NCBI GenBank assembly: GCA_015484715.1 | Contig: WFUY01000420.1 | Span: 1 to 6,472, forward strand | Reading direction: 5' to 3' | DNA length: 6,472 bases | DNA from: Thermoflexales bacterium | GTDB lineage: Bacteria > Chloroflexota > Anaerolineae > S140-20 | In this document: in pieces, positions 1-5,844 of the stretch | How positions within the stretch are numbered: position 1 is the stretch's first letter | How the letters are laid out: each line of letters opens with the position of its first letter | Translations under genes and position numbers: made by a program | The notes under the pieces: generated by a model | Database searches by the model: none | What the model saw: only the letters and a program-made list of their open reading frames with translations | What the model was told of the DNA's origin: nothing

Positions 1-1
1 C

Positions 2-3000
2 ATCACCACGGCCTACGGCAACGAGGAGATCGCCATCCAGGCCCTGCAACTGGGCGTGCGAGACTACATCAAAAAACCCTTCGAATCCCTGGAGTATCTG
101 CTGAATGCTGTGCGCAAAGTCCTGGGGGAGGCCCGCCTGCGCCAGGAGCGGGATGCCTTCTTCGAGGAGCTGGAACAGCGGGTGGAGGAGCTGACGCGCC
201 TGCAGCAGATCTCCCTGCGCCTAGGCCAGATGAGCCTGGGAACGGCCATCGAGGACATCTACCGAAAGCTGAACGAACAGGCAGCCACCCTCCTGGACGC
301 AGAGATGTCCGCCATCCTGCTTTACAACGCCGAGCAGGAGCGCTTGGTCTACCACCCCCCCGGGTATGGGGTGCCGGACGAAGCTCTCCAGGACTACCAG
401 ATTCCCCTGCGGAGGAACATCCAGATCTGGCGAGCCTGGCAGGCCGGCTTTCCGTTGATCATCAACGACGTCTCCACCAATCCCATGGTGCGGGCTATGC
501 GCCTGGATCACCTGGCCCGCCGGGTGGGGGTCCGCTCCACCATCCTGGCCGTCATCCGGGCCGGCGGCTCCCCCATCGGCGTGCTCCAGGTCTCCAACAA
601 GCGGGACAACCTGGGGTTCACCGAGGCCGACGGACGGGTGCTGGAGATCTTCTCCGCCCAGGGGGGGATCGCCATCCAGAACGCCCGTCTCCTCCAGCGC
701 CTCAAGACACTCCACCAGATCAGCGAGGCCCTCACCTCCCGCTTGGAGCGGGAAGCGGTGCTCGACCGGGTGCTCCAGGGCGTCCGAGAGATCCTCCCGG
801 TCGAGGGGATCTCTATCTGGCTGACCACCCCCAAACCAGGCGGGGAACCGCCGGTCCTCCAGCTGGTCGCCGCCCACTCCCCCGGCCTGGGCAACCAGTG
901 CCCCGACATCCAACTGGCCGTGGGCGAGGGCATCGCCGGCTGGGTGGTGAAGACGGGCGAGCCCGCGCTGGTCCCGGATGTGCAGCGGGACGAGCGTTTC
1001 TCGCCTCAACTGGATCAGATGACGGGCTTCCAGACCAAATCTCTCCTCTGCGTCCCCCTGATCGGACGCAAGGAGGTCATCGGTGTCATCGAGGTGGTGA
1101 ACAAGATCGGGGGGATGTTCGACCAGGAGGACGAGGACCTGCTGCGGCTGGTGGCTGCTTCGGTGGCCGTCGCCGTGGAGAACGCCCGCCTTTTCGACGA
1201 AGAACGCAAACGCATCCAGGAGATGGAAACGCTCCTGGAGGTGGGCCAGGCGGTGACTCAGGCGGTCTCGGAGCACCCCAAGCGGGTCTTGGAGCAGATC
1301 GTCAAAGGGGCGTGTGAGGTGGTGGGGGCCGACTGCGCAGTCATCTACCCCTACGTCTCCGGCCGGGGCGACGTCTACGATGTGCAGAACGTCGCCACCT
1401 ACGGGACCCGCTATCCCCTCTCGCTGACGGAAGGGGGCACGGCGGTCCGCGATCCCGCCGACCGGGTCCGCCAGGAAGGCATCCTCTGCTATGAGGACCT
1501 GGAACGGGAAGCGCCCGAACTGCTGGAGACGCCCTTCATCGCCCGGGAGCAGATCCGGGCCTTTGCCGGCTTCCACCTGGCCGTGGGCGACCACCCCCTA
1601 GGCATCCTCTACGTGAACTTCCGGCAGCCCCACCCCTTCAGCGAGGACGAACTGACCACCCTGCGGCTCTTCGCCAACCAGGCTGCGCTGGTCATTGACA
1701 AGTCCCGCCTCTTCGAGAAGCTCAACCAGGACCTCTTCCAGGCCAACCTGGAACTGGAGCGGGCCAACGCGGAGTTGCACCGTAAGATTCGGGAACTGGA
1801 AGAACTGCAGAAGATTGACAAGGCGATCACCTCCACGCTGGACATTGACCGGGTGCTGGACCGGATCCTAGAAGGTGCACTGAACATCATCGGGGCTCCC
1901 TACGGCAACATTATGCTCCTGGACCGGCTGGCCGGTGAGGTGGTCTCCAAGGTCGGTCGGGGGCTGAGCAAGAGCACCATCCGGCTGAAGCTGGACGAGA
2001 CGGGCGTCACCCGCTTGATCGAGAAGAAGCGGCCCACCATCGTGCCTGACGTCACCCGTCCCCCCTGGCAAAGCTGGCGCTGGGCCGATTGGTATCGAGA
2101 GATCATCCCCGAGGCCCGGTCGGCCCTTTCGGTCCCCATTCTCGGCGGCCCTCAGGGAGAGCCCATCGGCGTCATCAACATCGGCAGCCCCAAGCCCGGT
2201 GCCTTCACTCGGGACGATCAACGGCTGCTGGAGGCGCTGGCGAGCCAGGCCGCCATCGCCATCCAGAACGCCCGCTACCTGGAGGCAATGCGGGAGTCGC
2301 AACGGCGGCAGATGGAAGCGGAGAAGATCGCGGCGATGGCCGACATCGCCGGCAACATGGTCCACCGGATCAACAACAACGTGGGGGCCATCCGGGCTAT
2401 GCTCCAGCAGATCGAGTTGAAGATGATGCAGGGCACCCTGACCAACGCCTACCTGCGGGACAAGCTCCAGGCCATCCGGGAGAACGCCGAACAGACGCTG
2501 GAGATCGCCCGACGGATCCGCCGCCCCTTCCAGCCGATGACGCTGGAGCCGATCCAGGTGAACAGCGCCATCATCCGGGCCTGGACCGAGATCTCTTCGA
2601 TGCCACCGGGCATCACCGTGATCAAAGAGTACGCCGAGGACCTGCCGCCGGTGATGGCCACCCCTCAACTGAGCGAAGTCTTCCTAAACCTAATCACCAA
2701 CGCGCTGGAGGCGATGGGGGATGAGGGCACGCTGCGGATACGGACGGAGCAGACCGACGAGAACTGGGTGAGCGTTTACGTTTCCGACACCGGACCGGGT
2801 ATCCCTAAGGACCAGCAAGAGGAAATTTTCCGTATGGGGACCACAACGAAGAAGGGAGGACTGGGCTACGGCCTCTGGTGGTCACGGATGTTTATGCGAC
2901 GGTTGGGGGGGGACATCCTGGTAGAGAGCGAGGTCGGGAAGGGAAGCACCTTCATCGTGCGCATACCCATCCGTAAAGTCTCCCCAGGCCGGGAGGGGAG

Positions 3001-3040
3001 CACGGAAGACAGGGAGGCAGGCGCGGGAGAGGAGAGGTGA
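2..3040 (+). CDS. Receiver-GAFx4-histidine kinase, 5' end outside window
   Basis: Sensor histidine kinase of a two-component system, probably cytoplasmic because no membrane segment is visible. The frame is open from base 2, and the 18 codons before the GTG at 56 encode the end of a receiver domain (ITTAYG with the conserved Thr, then LGVRDYIKKPF with the conserved Lys). The GTG at 56 is therefore an internal Val and the true start lies upstream. Counting that codon as residue 1, the order is: receiver end and coiled linker 1-45; GAF1 about 46-215; GAF2 218-385; GAF3 388-555; coiled coil 553-590; GAF4 585-745; dimerisation helix with H-box MVHRINNN (His770); HATPase about 865-972. The HATPase has N-box Asn878/Asn882, G1 DTGPGIP 911-917, F-box Phe925 and G2 GLGYGL 935-940. 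The last 20 residues are a Gly/Glu/Arg-rich tail. The GAF repeats end in similar helices (IAIQNARLL, VAVENARLF, IAIQNARYL). GAF2 carries an NKx4Fx3DE motif. Arg771 replaces the usual Glu/Asp after the His. It heads an operon with three receiver proteins, its likely partners. Ligands cannot be read from the sequence. Confidence 0.95.
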   Translation: MTTAYGNEEIAIQALQLGVRDYIKKPFESLEYLLNAVRKVLGEARLRQERDAFFEELEQRVEELTRLQQISLRLGQMSLGTAIEDIYRKLNEQAATLLDAEMSAILLYNAEQERLVYHPPGYGVPDEALQDYQIPLRRNIQIWRAWQAGFPLIINDVSTNPMVRAMRLDHLARRVGVRSTILAVIRAGGSPIGVLQVSNKRDNLGFTEADGRVLEIFSAQGGIAIQNARLLQRLKTLHQISEALTSRLEREAVLDRVLQGVREILPVEGISIWLTTPKPGGEPPVLQLVAAHSPGLGNQCPDIQLAVGEGIAGWVVKTGEPALVPDVQRDERFSPQLDQMTGFQTKSLLCVPLIGRKEVIGVIEVVNKIGGMFDQEDEDLLRLVAASVAVAVENARLFDEERKRIQEMETLLEVGQAVTQAVSEHPKRVLEQIVKGACEVVGADCAVIYPYVSGRGDVYDVQNVATYGTRYPLSLTEGGTAVRDPADRVRQEGILCYEDLEREAPELLETPFIAREQIRAFAGFHLAVGDHPLGILYVNFRQPHPFSEDELTTLRLFANQAALVIDKSRLFEKLNQDLFQANLELERANAELHRKIRELEELQKIDKAITSTLDIDRVLDRILEGALNIIGAPYGNIMLLDRLAGEVVSKVGRGLSKSTIRLKLDETGVTRLIEKKRPTIVPDVTRPPWQSWRWADWYREIIPEARSALSVPILGGPQGEPIGVINIGSPKPGAFTRDDQRLLEALASQAAIAIQNARYLEAMRESQRRQMEAEKIAAMADIAGNMVHRINNNVGAIRAMLQQIELKMMQGTLTNAYLRDKLQAIRENAEQTLEIARRIRRPFQPMTLEPIQVNSAIIRAWTEISSMPPGITVIKEYAEDLPPVMATPQLSEVFLNLITNALEAMGDEGTLRIRTEQTDENWVSVYVSDTGPGIPKDQQEEIFRMGTTTKKGGLGYGLWWSRMFMRRLGGDILVESEVGKGSTFIVRIPIRKVSPGREGSTEDREAGAGEER
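3031..3037 (+). promoter_or_regulatory. Ribosome binding site of the single-domain response regulator
   Basis: GGAGAGG lies 6 bases before the ATG at 3044, inside the last codons of the histidine kinase gene, which ends at 3040. This placement supports ATG 3044 as the start and suggests translational coupling to the upstream gene. Confidence 0.65.
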
Positions 3041-3043
3041 AGG

Positions 3044-3424
3044 ATGACCAAGCAGCGCCGAATCCTGATTGTCGAGGACAACGAGGAATGGCGGGAGCAG
3101 ATCCTGAGGGAGCCTCTGGAAGAAGAGGGCCACTTGATCACCACCGCCCGCAGCTACCAGGAAGCAATCGCCGCGTTGGAGGCCCAGCCCTTCGACCTGG
3201 CCGTCGTAGACATCAACCTGACGGGCATTCAAGGCAATCGGGATGGCGAGAGGGTCTTGCAGTACATCGCGCGATCGGGCCGCGCTATTCCCACCATCGT
3301 GGTCAGCGGATCGCGCCAGGTGACCCAGGCCAGCGTACAGCGTTTCCATCCCTTCGCCTTCCTGGATAAGAGCCGGTTTGACCTCCTCGAGTATATCACC
3401 ATTTTGCATCAAGTGTTGCATTAG
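3044..3424 (+). CDS. Single-domain response regulator (CheY-like receiver)
   Basis: A 126-residue protein made only of a receiver domain, so it acts as a soluble phosphoacceptor with no output domain. Visible active-site residues are the acidic pair Glu11-Asp12 (ILIVEDN), phosphoacceptor Asp56 (LAVVDIN), Ser88 (IVVSGS) and Lys109 (FLDKSRFD). Asp56 is followed by a loop about four residues longer than in CheY before helix 3 starts at GERVL. Lys109 is not followed by the usual Pro. Both traits recur in the next two genes. Trp16 in helix 1 is also shared with them. It starts 3 bases after the histidine kinase stop, behind a good ribosome binding site, so that kinase is its most likely phosphodonor. 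By analogy with other stand-alone receivers it may act as a diffusible messenger, a phosphate sink or a relay intermediate; nothing here decides between these. Confidence 0.93.
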   Translation: MTKQRRILIVEDNEEWREQILREPLEEEGHLITTARSYQEAIAALEAQPFDLAVVDINLTGIQGNRDGERVLQYIARSGRAIPTIVVSGSRQVTQASVQRFHPFAFLDKSRFDLLEYITILHQVLH

Positions 3425-3428
3425 GTGA
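3423..3428 (+). promoter_or_regulatory. Ribosome binding site deciding the start of the receiver-Ser/Thr kinase
   Basis: AGGTGA overlaps the stop codon of the preceding gene (TAG 3422-3424). Three in-frame starts are close together: GTG 3425, ATG 3431 and ATG 3434. The motif is 5 bases before ATG 3434, 2 bases before ATG 3431, and overlaps GTG 3425, so ATG 3434 is favoured. The choice changes only up to three N-terminal residues. Confidence 0.5.
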
Positions 3429-3433
3429 AGATG

Positions 3434-4717
3434 ATGACGGGAGAAGAGAACGCCTCGGCGCACTGGGGTAGGGTGTTGGTGGTGGAGGATGAACACTACT
3501 GGCAGCAGGTGCTGCGGGAGACGCTAGAGGACACCTGCGAGGTGGAGTTGGCCTCCAGCTACGAAGAGGCGAAGCGAGCCCTGACCCGAGCCCAGGACGA
3601 GGGACGCCCTTTCCACCTGGTCACCGTGGACATCGGCCTGCCCGATCTAGGAGGCAGCGTATCCGACATCGAAGGCACCTCGTATCCTCAGGTTAAGGCA
3701 GGGCAGCGCATTGTCCACTACGTCAACCTGCACTACCCCCAGGCCCTCTGCATCGTGGTAACAGGCCGGCCCGACATCTCCACGATGCAGGTGCGGGACT
3801 TCTTCAAACGCTACAACGTCTTCGACTTCATCACCAAGGACCAATTCGACCTCCAGGAGTTCCGGGAGATCGTCTACAAGGCCCTGATGGAAGCCCAACG
3901 GCAGGAGCAACGGGCCGATGGACGCTACATCGGGCGCTACGAGATCCTGGAGGAGCTGGGCCGGGGGGCCATGGGGATCGTCTACAAGGCCCGTGATCCC
4001 AACATTGACCGCATCGTGGCCCTGAAGGTGCTCCATCCGGCCCTTAGCGCCCACCCGGAACTGCAACAGCGTTTTCGACGGGAGGCCCGTTCGGCGGGCC
4101 GACTGGTCCACCCCAACATCGTCATCGTCTTCGACGCGGCGGAGGACCGGGGAACCTCCTTCCTGGTGATGGAGTATTTGGACGGCCCCACCCTGGCGAC
4201 GGTCATCGAACGGGAGGGGCCGTTGTCCGTCCAACGGAGCGTCCAGATCGCCATCCAAATCTGCGATGCCCTGGACTACGCCCACCAACAAGGGGTGATC
4301 CACCGCGACATCAAGCCCTCCAATGTCATCCTTCTGCCCGGCGATCAGGTGAAGATCACCGATTTCGGCATCGCCAAGCTGGTGGAAGGGCCGCAACTGA
4401 CCCGAACAGGGATCGTGGGCACCTTCAACTACATGTCACCAGAGCAGGCGATGGAAGAGCCGGTGGATCACCGGGCCGACATCTACTCGCTGGGCATCGT
4501 CCTTTTCGAGATGCTGACCGGACAGGTACCCTTCCAGGCGGACACGCCCGTGGCGGTGGCGATCAAGCACATCTCTGAGCCTCTGCCGCCTCCCCGCCAG
4601 CTCAACCCCGCCATTCCACCCGCCCTGGAGACGATCATCTTCAAGGCCGCAGCTAAGCGCCGGGGGGAGCGCTACCAGACCGCCGGGGAGATGGCCACCG
4701 CCCTCCGAGCCCTGTGA
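3434..4717 (+). CDS. Receiver-Ser/Thr protein kinase fusion (PknB-type catalytic domain)
   Basis: A soluble 427-residue protein that joins two-component input to Ser/Thr phosphorylation. Residues 12-150 form a receiver: Glu18-Asp19, phosphoacceptor Asp66 (VTVDIG), Thr110 (IVVTGR) and Lys135 (FITKDQFD). Between Asp66 and helix 3 is an insertion about 16 residues longer than in CheY. Residues 169-427 form a complete Hanks-type kinase: glycine loop GRGAMGIVYKA (Gly176, Gly178, Gly181), Lys198 in VALKVL, Glu217 of helix C, catalytic loop HRDIKPSN (Asp292, Asn297), DFG at 310-312, and activation segment with Thr323, Thr325 and Thr330 before MSPEQ. All catalytic residues are present, so it should be active. 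The protein stops right after the kinase fold, without the membrane helix and PASTA repeats typical of PknB, so regulation probably comes from the receiver. It lies 9 bases after the response regulator; if GTG 3425 is the start the genes abut. Substrates are unknown. Confidence 0.95.
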   Translation: MTGEENASAHWGRVLVVEDEHYWQQVLRETLEDTCEVELASSYEEAKRALTRAQDEGRPFHLVTVDIGLPDLGGSVSDIEGTSYPQVKAGQRIVHYVNLHYPQALCIVVTGRPDISTMQVRDFFKRYNVFDFITKDQFDLQEFREIVYKALMEAQRQEQRADGRYIGRYEILEELGRGAMGIVYKARDPNIDRIVALKVLHPALSAHPELQQRFRREARSAGRLVHPNIVIVFDAAEDRGTSFLVMEYLDGPTLATVIEREGPLSVQRSVQIAIQICDALDYAHQQGVIHRDIKPSNVILLPGDQVKITDFGIAKLVEGPQLTRTGIVGTFNYMSPEQAMEEPVDHRADIYSLGIVLFEMLTGQVPFQADTPVAVAIKHISEPLPPPRQLNPAIPPALETIIFKAAAKRRGERYQTAGEMATALRAL

Positions 4718-4723
4718 GAGAGG
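4718..4723 (+). promoter_or_regulatory. Ribosome binding site of the last operon gene
   Basis: GAGAGG lies 6 bases before the ATG at 4730 in the 12-base gap after the Ser/Thr kinase stop. It supports that start and continued polycistronic expression. Confidence 0.55.
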
Positions 4724-4729
4724 ACCTCG

Positions 4730-5530
4730 ATGAGCGAGGCACCGCGAATCTTGATCGTGGAAGACGACCCTAAGTGGCAGGCGATCCTGCGGGAGATTCT
4801 GGAAGACCTGGGATACCGGGTGAGCCTGGCCAGCACCTATCAGCAGGCCCGACAGGCCCTCGAAGAGGTCTCCCCCTTCTCCCTCGTCATCCTGGACCTA
4901 GAGCTGGATGCGGCCACGCCCCTCCTGGAAGGGCAGCGTCTGCTCAACCACATCCGCCACCACCACGAGAACACCCGCTGCATCATCGTCAGCGGTCGGG
5001 GGACCATCCAGGTGGTTCGGGTCGCCTTCAAAGAGTTCCAGATCGTGGACTTCATCGAGAAGAACCGTTTCGACATCCCCTACTTCGAAGAGGTGGTCAC
5101 GACTACCCTAGCAAGAGGCGAGCGAGAAGTCACGCGGGCGAAGACGGTAGAGCGGTTGAGCCAGCTCTACGCCGAACTCCGAGCCTTGGACGATGTGTTG
5201 AACGAGACCCGACGGCAGTACGATCAGGGCCTGCTAGACGTGGGGCGATACACCCAGCTCCAAAAGAGCTACCGAACCCAGTACTACACCCTGGTAGACC
5301 GGCTGCAGGCCCTGATCACCGACCCGATCCTGGAAGGGCTGGACGATGTCCTGGAGCGGGCTCGAGGGGGCGGGGAGTCCTCCGAGGCGCTGAAGGCGGT
5401 GCTGCGGGAGCAGGCCGCCCAGAGGGGATGGGGAAGTCGCATCTACGAACAGATTGACCAGCACCAGGGCGAGATCGCCAGCCTAGTGGTGACCATCGCC
5501 ATCGAGCTGCTGAGGTCCGCCGAGGTGTAG
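4730..5530 (+). CDS. Response regulator with an unrecognised helical C-terminal region
   Basis: A 266-residue soluble protein. Residues 5-125 are a receiver with Glu11-Asp12-Asp13, phosphoacceptor Asp56 (VILDLE), Ser88 (IIVSGR) and Lys111 (FIEKNRFD). It has the same Trp16, lengthened loop after Asp56 and Lys without Pro as the two preceding receivers; its alignment with the single-domain regulator is close, suggesting duplication. Residues 130-266 match no output domain I know: no helix-turn-helix, GGDEF, HD-GYP or kinase motif is visible. Residues 138-195 look like charged helices, possibly coiled coil, with a tyrosine-rich stretch (Tyr174, Tyr181, Tyr185, Tyr186). A Gly-rich turn at 213-215 leads to a final segment ending in a hydrophobic helix about 248-262 (IASLVVTIAIELL), too short and too flanked by charges for a confident membrane anchor. 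It may be a protein-protein interaction module. It is the last gene of the operon and is followed within 20 bases by a strong hairpin. Confidence 0.92.
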   Translation: MSEAPRILIVEDDPKWQAILREILEDLGYRVSLASTYQQARQALEEVSPFSLVILDLELDAATPLLEGQRLLNHIRHHHENTRCIIVSGRGTIQVVRVAFKEFQIVDFIEKNRFDIPYFEEVVTTTLARGEREVTRAKTVERLSQLYAELRALDDVLNETRRQYDQGLLDVGRYTQLQKSYRTQYYTLVDRLQALITDPILEGLDDVLERARGGGESSEALKAVLREQAAQRGWGSRIYEQIDQHQGEIASLVVTIAIELLRSAEV

Positions 5531-5547
5531 GAAAACCCCAAACCATT

Positions 5548-5571
5548 GGGGCGACCCCTCTGGGTCGCCCC
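5548..5571. terminator. GC-rich hairpin, likely bidirectional terminator
   Basis: GGGGCGACCC (5548-5557) and GGGTCGCCCC (5562-5571) form a perfect 10-bp stem around the loop CTCT, 17 bases after the stop of the last signalling gene. On the plus strand the following bases (GATGCTTCTT) contain only a weak T tract. On the minus strand the hairpin is 39 bases past the tRNA 3' end and is followed by AATGGTTTGGGGTTTTCC, a better T-rich tail. It sits between convergent units, so it probably ends transcription from both sides. Confidence 0.75.
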
Positions 5572-5610
5572 GATGCTTCTTGATCCCCCACCCCTCGTCG
5601 CTAACCTCGA

Positions 5611-5685
5611 TGGTGGTCAGGGTGGGAATCGAACCCACTGCCTCACGATCGTTCAACGTGCGCTCTGCCGGTGAGCTACCTGACC
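5611..5685 (-). tRNA. tRNA gene with atypical anticodon loop (anticodon AAC by position, Val-like; identity uncertain)
   Basis: Read on the minus strand from 5685, the sequence folds into a cloverleaf. The acceptor stem GGTCAGG/CCTGACC is 7 of 7 paired. The D arm is GCTC/GAGC with loop ACCGGCA. The T arm GTGGG/CCCAC has loop TTCGATT. The discriminator is A and CCA is encoded (5613-5611). U8, A14, G18-G19, A21, R26, T54-T55-C56 and A58 are all conserved. The anticodon arm is abnormal: CACGT/TCGTG leaves a T-T mismatch at 31-39, and loop TGAACGA puts G at position 33 instead of the near-invariant U, with AAC at 34-36. AAC with A73 would be valine, but A34 is rare in bacteria outside tRNA-Arg(ACG). 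Shifting by one base gives GAA (Phe) but breaks the stem. Position 15 is C and 48 is A, not a normal Levitt pair. It may be a divergent tRNA, a decaying copy, or carry a sequencing error. Confidence 0.8.
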
Positions 5686-5700
5686 TCCGCGCTCGGACCC

Positions 5701-5729
5701 AGAGTACCACGCCAGGGCGGGTTTGTCTA
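5701..5729 (-). promoter_or_regulatory. Candidate sigma-70-type promoter of the tRNA
   Basis: On the minus strand TAGACA (5729-5724, five of six matches to TTGACA) is followed after 17 bases by TACTCT (5706-5701), which keeps the T, A and final T that matter most in a -10 box. The expected start is about 7 bases downstream, giving a leader of roughly 8-10 bases before tRNA position 1. The geometry suits a tRNA promoter, but the -10 match is only three of six. Confidence 0.45.
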
Positions 5730-5815
5730 TGGATGGATTCACGGACGAGACGTGGATTTCCTCACACCAAGGTGAAGGGGCCAGGAGGGCCCGGCGGACA
5801 ACGTCTATGGGGAGA

Positions 5816-5837
5816 CCACCGGAGGGGTCATCGGTGG
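5816..5837 (-). terminator. Weak hairpin after the glycosyltransferase gene
   Basis: CCACCG (5816-5821) and CGGTGG (5832-5837) form a perfect 6-bp stem with a 10-base loop, 7 bases beyond the glycosyltransferase stop on the minus strand. No T tract follows on that strand (TCTCCCC). It could help stop transcription before the tRNA promoter, but it may be chance in GC-rich DNA. Apart from this hairpin and the tRNA promoter, I see nothing more in 5730-5844 than a 5-bp GGGCC/GGCCC inverted repeat (5778-5792). Confidence 0.25.
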
Positions 5838-5844
5838 CTGCCCT

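Noticed and set aside
221..1594. 457-codon open frame on the minus strand opposite the GAF region
   Set aside because: It is antisense to a convincing multi-domain gene, is rich in His, Asp and Gly as expected for the reverse frame of GC-rich coding DNA, and shows no recognisable domain.
660..2280. Recurring ATCGCCATCCAGAACGCCCG-like segments within the sensor kinase
   Set aside because: They encode the similar last helix of successive GAF domains (IAIQNAR), so they reflect domain duplication rather than a separate DNA repeat.
1868..2668. 266-codon minus-strand open frame
   Set aside because: It lies opposite GAF4 and the dimerisation helix of the histidine kinase, has the same low-information composition, and no plausible ribosome binding site or domain.
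3647..4396. 249-codon minus-strand open frame
   Set aside because: It is antisense to the receiver-Ser/Thr kinase, whose catalytic motifs prove the plus-strand reading.
4774..5457. 227-codon plus-strand frame overlapping the last response regulator
   Set aside because: Its Pro/Arg/Gly-rich translation is typical of a shifted frame, while the other frame encodes a clear receiver.
5483..5710. 75-codon minus-strand open frame covering the tRNA
   Set aside because: It reads through the tRNA gene (AVGSIP is the usual artefact of translating a T arm) and has no independent support.
5765..5774. CACC-AA-GGTG inverted repeat in the intergenic region
   Set aside because: A 2-base loop cannot form a stable hairpin, and the repeat is too short to exceed chance.
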